From assembly GCA_029449235.1 (NCBI GenBank), contig JANATG010000014.1, forward strand, positions 1,364,001 through 1,428,000: DNA of 64,000 nt, in the 5' to 3' direction. Below, in pieces: positions 11,044-21,363 of the stretch. Positions within the stretch are counted from its first letter, which is position 1. The number at the start of each line of letters is the position of its first letter. The notes under the pieces are model-generated. The model was not told the DNA's origin. It saw only the letters and a program-made list of their open reading frames with translations, and did not search any database. The translations under genes and the position numbers were made by a program. The stretch is from Linnemannia schmuckeri. Lineage: Eukaryota > Mortierellomycota > Mortierellomycetes > Mortierellales > Mortierellaceae.

Positions 11044-12083
11044 ATGGCCTCAATAACCACAGAAGAAGAGTCCAAGCTTCTGATCGTTCTCCCAGGAGAT
11101 CAGCTGCCCGAATCAGGTCTTATGGAGGACTCGTCAGCAGCACACCGTTTGACATTGGGGCCAGGATTGGCACCCATGGACGACGACTCTATTACTGCAG
11201 TCAAGGCCGGAATTCTCAAGCACAATGCTGTCGGTAACCGGTGGTGGGTCGAGAGCAATCAGCGTCGGGTACGTTTCTTGTCTTTTTTCTTCTTATGTTG
11301 GTGGCATTGGGCACAGGCTGTTCTTGATATGTCTGCTTCGACGTGGGAGTGAATTTGTCCTGTTTGTCAACAATGCTAACCTGTCCTTTACATTATTGGT
11401 TTCTTTTCATGTGATATATAGTATGTGGCGGCGCAAGGAGAGTCGATTATTGGAGTGGTCACTGGGAAGTCTGCAGAGCATTACAAGGTCGATATTGGAG
11501 CTTCTCAGCCAGCATTACTGGGCGTCTTGGCCTTTGAGGGCGCTACTAAGCGCAACAAACCCAACCACAACGTACGTTTTTTACTGTTTTTTTTCAGTCT
11601 CTGGAGCGCATGGATCACTATTTTCAGGATTTGCTGCGGAATATCTACTTTGTTGAAAAAACACCCAACCATTGCCATTTTTGAGACTAACCATCTTCCT
11701 TTTTACGTTTATTGTAACACATTTAGATCGGAGATTTGCTGTACTGTAGAGTATCGATGGCCAACAAGGACATGGAAGCCGAGCTGGAATGCATGAACCC
11801 AACCACAGGAAAAGCCGACGGATTCGGGGAACTCAAGGGTGGGTTTGTGATCAAGATCTCGTTGGGTCTGGCACGTCGGTTATTGGATCCCAAGAACCTA
11901 GTGCTGAGATTGTTGGGACAGCATATCCCCTTTGAGATGGCTGTGGGTACCAATGGGAAAGTTTGGGTCAACTCTGCGAGCACTCAACATACGATCTTGA
12001 TCTGTAATGCGATCCGGAACTCGGAGTACTTGAACTCTGGGGAGTGTTCTGCTATGGTCAAGAGTTTGGTTGAGAAGATGTAG
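11044..12083 (+). CDS. RRP40: Exosome complex cap subunit Rrp40 (EXOSC3)
   Basis: Three exons: 11044-11268, 11422-11571, 11727-12083; 243 residues. Rrp40 is an RNA-binding cap subunit of the RNA exosome, acting in 3'-to-5' processing and decay of rRNA, snoRNA and mRNA in nucleus and cytoplasm. Seen: an N-terminal domain with the VLPGD motif; an S1-like domain (VAAQGESIIGVVTGKSAEHYKVDIG, FEGATKRNKPN, IGDLLYCRVSMANKDMEAELEC); and a KH-like domain with GTNGKVWVNS, QHTILICNAIRN. These match EXOSC3 in order and spacing, and the length is normal. The start is the only ATG upstream of the conserved N-terminus, in a CAGCCATGG context. Confidence 0.95.
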
Positions 12084-12583
12084 GGAGGGTTTGGAGGAGG
12101 GATACATACAGTATTGGAAATGGAGGATTGGTGGATATGGAAGTATGCAGGACATAGTATTGAAACGAGGCGTGTCTGCGGATTAGCATTGAACTATGAA
12201 AATACACAAACATCGCGAACTATCAAAAGTTCGCATATTGCATTTTGACTATTATTTTTCACTGACAATGCGGTTCTACAGTTATTCCAACTGGTTAAGG
12301 TAAAAAAAGGTCGCGAATATAAACCATCCGTCGGCCTTTTGGTTTCGCCGCAAGGAGGCTTTTAGCAATAATGAAGTTGGTGTCCGAAGATGGTTTTGTG
12401 TGCGCTGTTGAGTGCATGCGCATTTTTTGGCGACAGTAAAGGGGGGGGGGGAAGGTAGTAGAATACGAGTCTGTGATTTGATTGGTGAAATGGATTAATA
12501 TCTTCCGGACGCGTTTTTTTTTGCTTATTTTTTTTTTTGCCCAGCTGGTCCTTAATGTATATCGTTGAGTCGACAAGAAATGG
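12084..12583. other. Intergenic, RRP40 to SDR-A
   Basis: Contains the RRP40 3' end, a G9 run near 12438, poly-T runs near 12516-12538, and the SDR-A upstream region. No gene is seen. Confidence 0.5.
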
Positions 12584-12590
12584 TATAAAA
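12584..12590 (+). promoter_or_regulatory. TATA box of SDR-A
   Basis: TATAAAA 116 bp before the ATG at 12700. The paralogue at 16120 has the same element at nearly the same distance, so it was probably duplicated with the gene. Confidence 0.6.
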
Positions 12591-12699
12591 TGACAATGTC
12601 CCTGTTGCTCTTAACCAACACATCAACAGCCTCAATAGCCTCAACAGCTCTCTCCAACAGCATCTCATTCACACCCAAACAAAACTCACATTCATAAAA

Positions 12700-13521
12700 A
12701 TGTCCTCTACTCATCGCGTCGCCATCGTTACCGGATCCTCCCGCGGAATTGGTCGTGCCATTGCCCTCCGTCTGGCCCAGGACGGCTTCAACGTCGTGAT
12801 CAACTACCAATCCAACGCCGCCAAGGCGCAAGAAGCCGTCAACCTCATCTCCACCCTGCCCACAAAAGTCCGCGCCATCGCTATCCAGGCTAATATAGCC
12901 AACCTCGACGAGGGCCAGAAACTTCTCGATGCTGCTATTGCTGCGTTCGGACGTTTGGATGTGGTGGTTTTCAACGCGGCCTGGTTGCATTCCGAGTCGA
13001 TCCATGATATGACGGAGGCGTCGTATCTTCAAGCGTTTGATACAAACGTCAAAGGGCCAATGTTTTTCTCCAAGATCGCTCAGCCGTACCTTGCCAAAGC
13101 TCAGGCCTCACCTGTCCTTACAAGCAACGACAACAACAACACCAGCAAGACCGTAGGAAAGTCTCGAATCATCAACATCGGAGCCACACTCACGACCATG
13201 TCCCTTGTCCAGGGGGAGCACTTCCTCTATTGCGCGACCAAGGGGGCGCTCGAACAAGTGACCCGTACCTTGGCAAAGGACAAACTCTTTGGAGGATTAG
13301 GCATAACCGTGAATGCGATTGCGCCTGGACCCATTGATACGGAGGGGTTGAGGCAGGAGCTGAAGGATGAGAAGGTGTTGGGATTTTTTAGGACATTGCA
13401 TCCGGAGGGAAGGTTGGGGGAGGCTGAGGATATTGCGGGAGTGGTTGCATTCCTAGCTAGTGAGGAGTCTAGGTGGGTAAATGGGCAGATTTTGAGGGTC
13501 AATGGTGGGTTGGCTGTTTAA
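12700..13521 (+). CDS. Short-chain dehydrogenase/reductase (SDR-A)
   Basis: Single exon, 273 residues. Classical SDR: NAD(P)(H)-dependent oxidoreductase with a Rossmann fold; substrate cannot be told. Seen: cofactor motif TGSSRGIG (residues 11-18), FNAAW in place of the NNAG motif, the catalytic pair Y177..K181 (YCATKGALEQ), the PGPIDTEGL loop and a C-terminal RVNGGLAV typical of 3-oxoacyl-ACP-reductase-like SDRs. At the usual catalytic Ser, the segment INIGATLTTMSLV offers Thr rather than Ser near the expected spacing, so the proton-relay residue is uncertain. Preceded by a TATA box. Its tandem paralogue lies 2.6 kb downstream, across a transposon. Both are intronless, unlike most neighbours. 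Confidence 0.93.
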   Translation: MSSTHRVAIVTGSSRGIGRAIALRLAQDGFNVVINYQSNAAKAQEAVNLISTLPTKVRAIAIQANIANLDEGQKLLDAAIAAFGRLDVVVFNAAWLHSESIHDMTEASYLQAFDTNVKGPMFFSKIAQPYLAKAQASPVLTSNDNNNTSKTVGKSRIINIGATLTTMSLVQGEHFLYCATKGALEQVTRTLAKDKLFGGLGITVNAIAPGPIDTEGLRQELKDEKVLGFFRTLHPEGRLGEAEDIAGVVAFLASEESRWVNGQILRVNGGLAV

Positions 13522-14070
13522 GTATCCCTCTTTTTTCTAATGGTTCTGAAAATACCATTTTTTTTATTTCAACTTAATAAACGCGAGCCCTATGGCTATT
13601 CAACAGCACTTGATGGCGAAGATTTTTTTGAGATACTAAAAGTGAACGATATGCGTGAAGGTGTTAAGGACGACCACGGTGAAGATCATTGGATTTTAAG
13701 AAAAGGCTGCATTCATTCAATAAACAATAGAAAGAGAAAAGAAAACAAAAAATTCACTATTTTCATAGGTGCATTGGCCATCGACCATCGTGCCTTTGTT
13801 GTTCTTTTCCGGGCTAGCTATTTTTTTTTTTATTATTTTATTTTTTAATTTAATTAGCCATAGCTGGTTTGCGATTAAAGGAGGGAGGGCAACAAACAAC
13901 AGGCAAAGAATTCTTTATATTCGCATCTTGTAGACCAATGAAATGAGACATCATAACGAGATCAGATTATGCAATAGTTTTTAATTTCTTATTCAGCTGC
14001 CCTGTACCAGATATGACAACTCTCCGGGTATGTTGAAAAAATACCACCTCCTTTGATGTATGAAACGTAA
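13522..14070. other. Intergenic, SDR-A to transposon
   Basis: AT-rich, with long T/A runs (about 13819-13850). No gene is recognised. It ends at the TA target dinucleotide of the Tc1/mariner insertion. Confidence 0.5.
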
Positions 14071-14072
14071 TA

Positions 14073-14180
14073 TCCCTTTGATCAATAGACATGGGCAACC
14101 TCCAATTGAATTGGACAGACTGAAAATTGTTTTCGGCACCTCTTCAATTGAAAGTGGCACCTGTACAATTGAAAGTGGCA
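14073..14180 (+). repeat. Left terminal inverted repeat
   Basis: Matches the reverse complement of 15389-15496 over 108 bp with one mismatch and no gap. Confidence 0.95.
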
Positions 14181-14249
14181 CCACTACAATGAAACACTTT
14201 TTTTTTTTGTTCCTTTGTTGCTTCCTTGTTCCCTTCACTCATCTTCGAG

Positions 14250-15311
14250 ATGCCCAAGAAACACAACAGAATTGACAACACCCAACGCCAAAAAATTATC
14301 CACGCTATCTTTGACGAAGGACAAACCATAACAGAAGCGGCACGCCGTTTCGACTATCCCCGCTCAACCGTCTACGCTATTGCCAAAGCATTTGACAACG
14401 AGGGGAGAATGGAGCAGAAACATCGAGGTGGAAATCGACCCAAGCGACTGTCCCAAGGCCACATTGAATGGCTCTCTGACCGACTTTTGGCTCGCCCGGA
14501 TACAACTATCACCAACCTCTGCCAGGAGTTGAACGATCACTTTAACATCGATCCTCCGGTTTCTGCAGCGTCAGTGTCCCGAGCCATCCACGACCAAGCA
14601 GGCTTTACCCTCAAGCTACTACGACAGGAGCCGGCTGATTACAATAGCCCTGAGCGCATTCGAACGCGTCAAATCTGGACTCAAGCGTTCCTCGAGTCGA
14701 CTGCGAGTATAGCGGACGCTGTGTTTGTGGACGAAGCAGGTTTTAACCTGCATATGATCCGTCGATTTGGAAGGGCGCCCCGGGGACGAAGGCCGGTCAG
14801 AATTCGGCCAACGGCGAAAGGAAAGAACCTTTCGGTGGTTGTAGCGGCGAGCAGAGACGGTATCATTGCCTCAGAAGTGAAGTTGGGGGCTTACGACACT
14901 TCATCGTTCGAAAACTTCCTTCTTGAGAAAGTTATCCCAAAGCTCACTGCTCCTCGCGTCTTCATCATGGATAATGCGCGTTGTCATACGTCGCTGTCCA
15001 TCAAAGACAACCTTGAACGTCAAGGACATATTCTACAACGACTCCCGCCTTATAGCCCCCACCTGAATGCTGCCGAGTCAGTCTTCAGTTCCATCAAGAG
15101 ACATGTCCGGCTCCAAGACTTTAGCGACAGAGAGTCATTGACTGGCCATATCAACAACGGTGTCCAGGCTATCACCCCAGAAATGATGCAGGGTTGGATA
15201 AGGGAGGTCAGCAGAAACTTTGCCAAAGCAAACAGAGGTGAACCTCTCGGCCAGTATTACAATAACCATGACTTGACCGAGAAAGAGGTGGAGGATGAGG
15301 TGGAGGAATAA
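14250..15311 (+). CDS. Tc1/mariner transposase (DD34E)
   Basis: Single exon, 353 residues from MPKKHNRIDN. Cuts and inserts the surrounding element. Seen: an N-terminal helix-turn-helix pair (RQKIIHAIFDEGQTITEAARRF, then a second around HIEWLSDRLLARPDTTITNL), a basic linker, then the DDE nuclease: D161 in VDEAGFN, D241 in IMDNARCH, E276 in LPPYSPHLNAAE. There are 34 residues between the second Asp and the Glu, the Tc1-like spacing. The C-terminus is acidic. The ATG at 14250 is the first in frame after the left repeat; only non-ATG codons precede it. No stop or frameshift, so it may be active. Confidence 0.95.
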   Translation: MPKKHNRIDNTQRQKIIHAIFDEGQTITEAARRFDYPRSTVYAIAKAFDNEGRMEQKHRGGNRPKRLSQGHIEWLSDRLLARPDTTITNLCQELNDHFNIDPPVSAASVSRAIHDQAGFTLKLLRQEPADYNSPERIRTRQIWTQAFLESTASIADAVFVDEAGFNLHMIRRFGRAPRGRRPVRIRPTAKGKNLSVVVAASRDGIIASEVKLGAYDTSSFENFLLEKVIPKLTAPRVFIMDNARCHTSLSIKDNLERQGHILQRLPPYSPHLNAAESVFSSIKRHVRLQDFSDRESLTGHINNGVQAITPEMMQGWIREVSRNFAKANRGEPLGQYYNNHDLTEKEVEDEVEE

Positions 15312-15388
15312 GTGGAAGTCTGGAGGAGCAATAAAGAACGTCATTGATGATCATCATTCACGTCAAAGTTACGCGTGTTGATATCTTT

Positions 15389-15496
15389 TGCCACTTTCAA
15401 TTGTACAGGTGCCACTTTCAATTGAAGAGGTGCCGAAAACAATTTTCAGTCTGTCCAATTCAATTGGAGGTTGCCCAAGTCTATTGATCAAAGGGA
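15389..15496 (-). repeat. Right terminal inverted repeat
   Basis: Reverse complement of the left repeat, 107 of 108 bases identical. The right TA follows at 15497-15498. Confidence 0.95.
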
Positions 15497-15498
15497 TA

Positions 15499-15994
15499 AT
15501 TTTTAGCTTTTGCTGTTTTTATGTGGAGACGAGTCTGGATTTTTATTGGTTGAGCTGATTTAATCCTATAATTTTCAGGACGCGCAACCTGCGAGCGTTT
15601 CCTTTTTCGTTCTGTTTCTTTTGCAACTAGGAGCCCCTGGATGTTAACTCGTTTTAACGGCGTCCTGGCTTTCCTTTTTTTTTTTTACTTTTTTCTACAG
15701 GCACGACATAATAGGCAGCAAAGTCAGTTCTATACGTTTCATTGGCTAGAAGCAGCGTGTACGGTTGAATGCTTATTCCCGAGTGACGCATGTCAACTTT
15801 TCTCATCTTCAGATTCGTTCGATTGAAAAAAAACAGCATCTTCTGAACGCTCACAGCTTTCGTCGCCGCCCTTTCTCGCCAGAACTCCAATTTCCCTTTC
15901 CCCCCCACTCTTCTGGTTACTCTTAGCATGAATGAAGTGTGGGAGTGATGATGGAGGTGTTGAATATGTAGAGATCTCCGGTAGAAAAAACAAG
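15499..15994. other. Intergenic, transposon to SDR-B promoter
   Basis: Presumably the original SDR-A/SDR-B spacer to the right of the insertion. It holds T-rich runs and nothing gene-like. Confidence 0.45.
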
Positions 15995-16001
15995 TATAAA
16001 A
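15995..16001 (+). promoter_or_regulatory. TATA box of SDR-B
   Basis: TATAAAA 125 bp upstream of the ATG at 16120, matching SDR-A. Confidence 0.6.
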
Positions 16002-16119
16002 GGGAGCGGCAAATTCCAATTTTCTCATAGTCCATCATCACAAACACCAAGTATTCTCTTCAACAGCATCTCACAACCAAACCAAAAAAAAACCCCTGCT
16101 CTACCAACAACAAAAAACA

Positions 16120-16929
16120 ATGGCTTCCACCCGTCGCGTCGCTCTCGTCACTGGCTCCTCCCGCGGAATCGGCCGCGCCATTGCCCTCCGCCTAGCTCAA
16201 GACGGCTTGAACATCGTCGTCAACTATCACTCCAATGCCGCCGCCGCTCAAGAAGTCGTCGATCTCATCGCCGCCCTCCCTATCTCCGCCTCCACCAATC
16301 CGGCCCGTGCAATCGCGGTGCAGGCCAACATCGCCAACATTGACCAGGGCAAGAAACTCCTCGCCGAGACCATTGCCACCTTTGGACGACTCGATGTCGT
16401 GGTCTTGAATGCGGCTTGGTTGTATTATGAGTCGATTCACGATATGACGGAGAGATCGTACCTCGAGGCGTTTGAAACCAACGTCAAGGGTCCCATGTTT
16501 TTCGCGAAACTCGCCCACCCCCACCTCGCCAAAGCTCAGTCCAGCCCTCTCCCCAACACCATCGGTGGATCGCGCATCATCACAGTCTCAACCACCCTGA
16601 CATCTCTCTCCCTCGTCCAGGGTGACCACTTCCTCTACTGCGCGACTAAGGGGGCACTCGAACAAGTGACGCGCACTCTTGCCAAGGACAAGTCCTTTGG
16701 TGGGTCCGGAATCACGGTCAATTCAGTTGCACCGGGGCCGATTGATACGGAGGGTTTGAGACAGGATATTAAGGATGAGGCGGCATTGGGTTTCTTTGCG
16801 TCTTTGCATCCTGAGGGACGGTTGGGAGCTACGGAGGATGTGTCGGGGGTTGTTTCGTTTTTGGCGAGTGATGCTGCTAGGTGGGTTAATGGACAGACTT
16901 TGAGAGTTAATGGTGGTATGGCCGTTTAG
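16120..16929 (+). CDS. Short-chain dehydrogenase/reductase (SDR-B), tandem paralogue
   Basis: Single exon, 269 residues, clearly the same gene as SDR-A by duplication: shared segments include VTGSSRGIGRAIALRLAQDG, FETNVKGPMFF and HFLYCATKGALEQVTRTLAK. Same cofactor motif, catalytic Tyr at residue 173 with Lys four later, and the same RVNGG C-terminus. Where SDR-A has INIGATL, SDR-B has ITVSTTL, so the Ser/Thr of the active-site triad again needs alignment to place. Differences are spread along the whole protein, so the duplication is not recent. The substrate is unknown. Confidence 0.93.
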   Translation: MASTRRVALVTGSSRGIGRAIALRLAQDGLNIVVNYHSNAAAAQEVVDLIAALPISASTNPARAIAVQANIANIDQGKKLLAETIATFGRLDVVVLNAAWLYYESIHDMTERSYLEAFETNVKGPMFFAKLAHPHLAKAQSSPLPNTIGGSRIITVSTTLTSLSLVQGDHFLYCATKGALEQVTRTLAKDKSFGGSGITVNSVAPGPIDTEGLRQDIKDEAALGFFASLHPEGRLGATEDVSGVVSFLASDAARWVNGQTLRVNGGMAV

Positions 16930-17180
16930 TGTAGGATTTTCTCTCTCGCTGGTGCCGAAGATCGGTGGTAGTTATAGTCAAAGGGTATATAGCCTTTCTT
17001 TGAATGTCAATATCAAATACCTTTTATCCTTTGTTCATTTGCTGGCCACTGAAAAATAATACAATATACTTTGCCTATCGACGCCTCGAAAAAATACAAT
17101 TTAGTCGACCGTATTTTTAATTTTCCTGCGCAACCACACCTGAGTCTCTCTGCCTTCAAAAAAAAGAAGAGAGAAGACAA

Positions 17181-18549
17181 CTACGTAGAGAGATCGTTAA
17201 GAGCGATACAGACGCAAGCCTTCTGATGTCCATTATACTGCTGTTCAGTATTCCCTGATGACAACTTCCACAACCTAGCTGTATTATCCGAACTCGCGGT
17301 AACTAAATACGCCGAATCCGCCGAGAACGCACAATCCCAGACCCAACGCTGATGGCCCACCAGCGTCTTCTCCAACTCAAACGAATAATTATCCGTCCTC
17401 CAAATCTTGACCGTACTGTCGGCCGAGCACGTCGCCAAATACTTGACGTCGGGGGAGAGGACGCACTTGGTAATATACTTCTCGTGAGCTACGAATTTAA
17501 TGATCGGTTGGAGGTCTGTGAAATTCCGGGTGTGGGCCATTTTCCAGACGTAGCAGTTGCCTTTATTATTGGCGGCGACGAGGGAGGAGCCATCGCTGGC
17601 GACGGTGACGGAACGGATGGGGACGTCCTCTTCAGGGACCAGTTCGTGTGTGCAGGATGATTCGCCAAGGTCCCAGAGTTTGATGGAGCCGTTCTGGTCA
17701 CAAGAGATTAGCTCGCCTTGGTTTGGGTGAATTACGACGTCGTTCACGGAGGCCTTGTGGTCAAAGTTTCTCTGCGCATCCGGACATCTGCGATTCGATA
17801 AAGTTGGACATGTAAAATAAGAGGTATGAGTATTTTCCTCAAATCCAGCCATGTTCGTTATCTCTCGCTAAACAAATAATTGTCCTGAGAATAAGCAACG
17901 CCAAGCGTATCGCGTACCGTATATCCCAAATCTTCAAGGTATGGTCTTCACTGGCAGTGACCATCCATTTGCCCTCGCAATGAAAGGCAACGGCGGTGAC
18001 ATTACTGGTATGGCCCTTGAAGGAGACGATGGGATTAGGGTGTTCGCTGTTGATATCGTAGAGTCGGACGTGTTGGTTGCTAGCTGCTGCGAGGTATTGT
18101 TTGTCCGGTGAGACGCACAACTTGTTCACTTGCTAGTCAACATCAAGATGAAAAATTGGATGATAGTGCGTGAAAGTGTGAGTAAGGTGTAAGGGGTTGA
18201 CGTTGGATAATGCGGTTACAAAATAATTGACGCATATTTTTCACACTTACTGCGTCGGGATGTTGGATTGTTCTTAAGCAGATACCACGCGAGGCCTCCC
18301 TAAGCAAAAAAAAAAGAGTCCAATATAAGCCCGTAATGGTCGATTAAGTCCGGTAAGTGTATGTTCCTGTGAATCTCTCAGTCACTGACCGCTACGGTCT
18401 TACCAGAAACGAATGGTATGGTCGTAAGCGGCTGTGACGAGGATGACTGAATGGGAGTCGCGCTGTTGCTGTTGTTGTTGCTGCTGTTGTTGCTGCTGTT
18501 GATGAAGGTGAGGGTGTTGTCCCTTGGCGTGTGTTCTCGCAGTCGGCAT
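17181..18549 (-). CDS. LST8: LST8, WD40 subunit of TOR complexes
   Basis: Four exons on the minus strand: 18549-18404, 18299-18251, 18132-17918, 17787-17181; 338 residues. LST8 binds the TOR kinase domain in TORC1 and TORC2 and supports nutrient and growth signalling. Seen: a seven-bladed WD40 propeller from VILVTAAYDHTIRFW, through VNKLCVSPDKQYLAAAS, VTASEDHTLKIWDIR, NQGELISCDQNGSIKLWDL, LATCSADSTVKIWRT and VWDCAFSADSAYLVTASSDN to the C-terminus, in the order of yeast and human LST8. Odd: an added N-terminus of about 35 residues with H and a run of about 12 Gln (CAG/CAA mixed) before the first blade. The start is the only in-frame ATG upstream. It shares a 381-bp divergent promoter with CSN4. 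Confidence 0.95.
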
Positions 18550-18930
18550 TGCTGTTCCTGTCCCCTATCCTTGTTGTTGAGGTTGTGAAATGTGAAAGAG
18601 GAATGCAGGCGCCTTTTTTTTTATTTAAACTGCGCTTGGGCTGAAAATGATCACGTGCAGCCTCCTCTGGCCCCTGTCCCAGCAACTGCAAGTCACCCTT
18701 CTACGCTGACTGGTGGTGGCGAGTTCAAAGGTCGACGCAACGTTCGCCTTCGTGTCTTTGACGCTAATTTCTGTTCTCATCGCCGCTTCTCTTCTCTTCT
18801 CTGCCTTTTCTTTCTTTCTTCTCCATCCTTCGTTACGCCCACCTGCACCATCGCTCCTCATACCACAAAAACCAACAACCGCCAACCCTACCAAAAAGAA
18901 TCGCCAACAAACAACACAAAAAGGAGCGCC
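18550..18930. promoter_or_regulatory. Divergent promoter of LST8 and CSN4
   Basis: 381 bp between two start codons on opposite strands, with CT-rich stretches near the CSN4 side (18780-18840). It must hold both core promoters. No clear TATA box is seen in either direction. Confidence 0.7.
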
Positions 18931-20684
18931 ATGGACATCGAAGCAAGACTCACAAGCATAGCACAGGTCACCAATCAAAAGGACAAGATCAAGGGCTACC
19001 AGGACCTGGTTGCATCCATCCTCAACGCTGCATCCACGAGCGGCGAGGACGAGACCGAGCTCCGTCTCGAGCAGTTCATCAATGCTGCCACTGACGATTC
19101 CGTCGGTCTCGTCGTCTCGCGTCAGGTCCTGTCAGACGTCACCGCAGCCATCGACGCCACTACCCACCTCTCCTCCGACAGCAAGTCGCGTATGTACAAG
19201 CATGCCCTCGATAGAGTTCAGAGCAGAGTCGTCTCTTTTGAAGAGCAGGTACATGCTTGTTCTTTGTCGCGTGTTTGTTTTGTTGGGCTTTTTGCGTATT
19301 TAGGCTTTTTGTCGAATACGCACAAGAGAATAGAGAGCAAGACTTGAATACGTGTATCTTACGCTCACTATTTTCTTATGAGTGATAGGTATCGGCTATC
19401 AGGATGCACTTGGCGACAATCTACGAAAGCGAGGAGGACTGGGCAGAGGCCGCTCAGGTGTTGATGGGTGTTCCCTTGGACTCTGGTCATCGGTACGGAA
19501 ACACTTACGCGCCCCATTTGCCTTTTTACGCCACCGTGTGTCGCTGTTTGACTGCGCCATCTTTGAGGCTCTTCTACGAAAATCACCCCAAACCTAACCA
19601 CATTTTTTTTATCAATACCAAATAGCATTGTGCCCAACGAGTTCAAGATTGAGATTTATATCCGCATTGTACGCTTGCTCCTGGAGGACGATGAGGCAGG
19701 CATGGCTGACACTTACCTTAACCGTGCTGCGGTCCTGATGCGCGACACTAAGGATATTAACCTCCAGTTGACCTTCAAGCTCTCGCAAGCCAGAATTGCG
19801 GATTTCAAGAACAACTTCTTGAAAGCCAGTTCTCAATACCATGAGATCAGTTATATCCAGGAGATTGACATCGACGAGCGTCTCCAGACCCTGTAAGTCT
19901 CGAGTCTGCTGTTTGGGCCTATTGTTGGACAATGAGTGGAGAGCTGAGAAATGGAAGCTAAATACTCACCATGCTATTAATTGTATATAGCTCTGCGGCT
20001 GTGGTGTGCGCTGTTTTGGCGCCTGCTGGACCCCAGCGTTCTCGTATGTTGGCAACACTCTACAAGGACGACCGCTCTCAACGCCTCCCTCATTTCTCGA
20101 TCCTCGAAAAAATGTATCTCGACCGTGTTCTCAGGAGTAACGAGGTCCAAGAGTTTTCAACCACATTGAGACCCCATCAATTAGCACTTTTGGCTGACAA
20201 CACCACAGTTTTGGACCGCGCTGTCATTGAGCACAACTTGTTGTCGGCCTCCAAGATTTACAATAACATCTCGTTCGAGGAGCTGGGCGCACTATTGGGA
20301 GTCAAGCCTGAGCAGGCCGAGGCTCGTGCCAGCAAGATGATGATGGAAGGACGCATGTCGGGAAGTATCGATCAGATTGAGCGCCTTATCTTTTTCGACC
20401 GCACACAGAGCATCCAGTCGCGACTTGGCGGTGCTAATGGAAAGGGAGGCTCGGGAGCCGGTGGAGCATCAGGAGGAGCAGCTGCCGGCAGCTCTGGAGG
20501 AGAGACTGCTGCTTCTGGAGCGATTGATGAGGAGGATGAGCAGGATATGAGTGGACATGAGGCACCCATGTTGTCGACGTTATGGGATGCCAGTATTCAG
20601 GATCTCTGTGGCCATGTAGAAGAGTTGGTTGGTATCATTGGCGCCAAATACCCTGACTACGTTGCCACCAAGATTGCCATGTAA
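18931..20684 (+). CDS. CSN4: COP9 signalosome subunit 4
   Basis: Four exons: 18931-19248, 19389-19492, 19626-19892, 19991-20684; 460 residues. CSN4 is a PCI-domain scaffold of the COP9 signalosome, the cullin deneddylase. Seen: N-terminal helical repeats (IRMHLATIYESEEDWAEAAQVLMG, FKIEIYIRIVRLLLEDDEAG, LQLTFKLSQARIADFKNNFL) and the PCI/winged-helix part (RPHQLALLADNTTVLDRAVIEHNLLSASKIYNNISFEELGALLGV, MMMEGRMSGSIDQIERLIFF), then a C-terminal helix. Odd: an inserted Gly/Ala/Ser-rich stretch of about 60 residues followed by an acidic EEDEQD patch, between the PCI domain and the last helix, so the protein is longer than the usual ~406 residues. Head to head with LST8. Confidence 0.94.
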
Positions 20685-21363
20685 AACAAGGAACACTCTT
20701 ATTCTCTCGAGCAGGGAGCGGGAGGATGTATGTTGCAACTTGGTCTTTGCTATCGCATCGTACTGATGCATGCAAGAAGGGCGGACTAGGATACACACAG
20801 AGTCCAAATTTGGACAAAGCAGAAGAAAAAATAAAAGGAAAGAGCGCTTTGATGTGTTAAAAGAAGCTGATGACTTGATGCGTGGCCGCCGGCACTAGTT
20901 CAAAGCTCGGCGGCATAATGAGGCGTAAGAGGTATGATGCTCCGAGCCGGGGGCCTGAGCGTGTGAATTGTATGTTGTTCTAGCGGACTTTTTCATCCCC
21001 CACATTGTTACGCGCGCCACGAAATAGAGGTGGTGTGCTGTTTTTTCATGTGCCAAATGGACAAGATGTGTATGGAGTGAGAGCAAGGTCGAAATTTCGG
21101 AGGACCCTTGAGAGCATGTTCGGACAAACTGTTTGAGTACAAACAACACGAGAACGCTCGCACGCCTTTTTTTATTCTCCTTTTTTCTTTTTCCTTCCTC
21201 TGTTTACGCCCCTTCCTTCCCCTCATCTCCGCACTCTCTCTCCACTCTTTCCCTCTTCTACTCTTTCCTCTTCTTATTCTCTTCGTTCGCTCATTCCCTT
21301 TCTGTCATTGCTACCAATCTCTTCTTACACTATTGCCATCACTTCCTTTTCTCACCAGAAATA
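20685..21363. other. Intergenic, CSN4 to carotenoid dioxygenase
   Basis: CSN4 3' end, then an upstream region with a long CT-rich leader (about 21165-21360) before the next start. No gene is seen. Confidence 0.5.

Larger units (their letters stand above)
14071..15498 (+). mobile_element. Tc1/mariner-type DNA transposon, apparently complete
   Basis: Element 14073-15496 flanked by TA at 14071-14072 and 15497-15498, the TA target-site duplication of this superfamily. Terminal inverted repeats of 108 bp (14073-14180 and 15389-15496) begin TCCCTTTGATC and differ at one base (about 14091). Each holds two subterminal copies of CAATTGAAAGTGGCA and a CCAATTGAATTGG palindrome, probable transposase-binding sites. 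The transposase gene inside is intact. Near-identical ends and an open transposase indicate a recent insertion. It sits between two tandem SDR genes. Confidence 0.95.
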
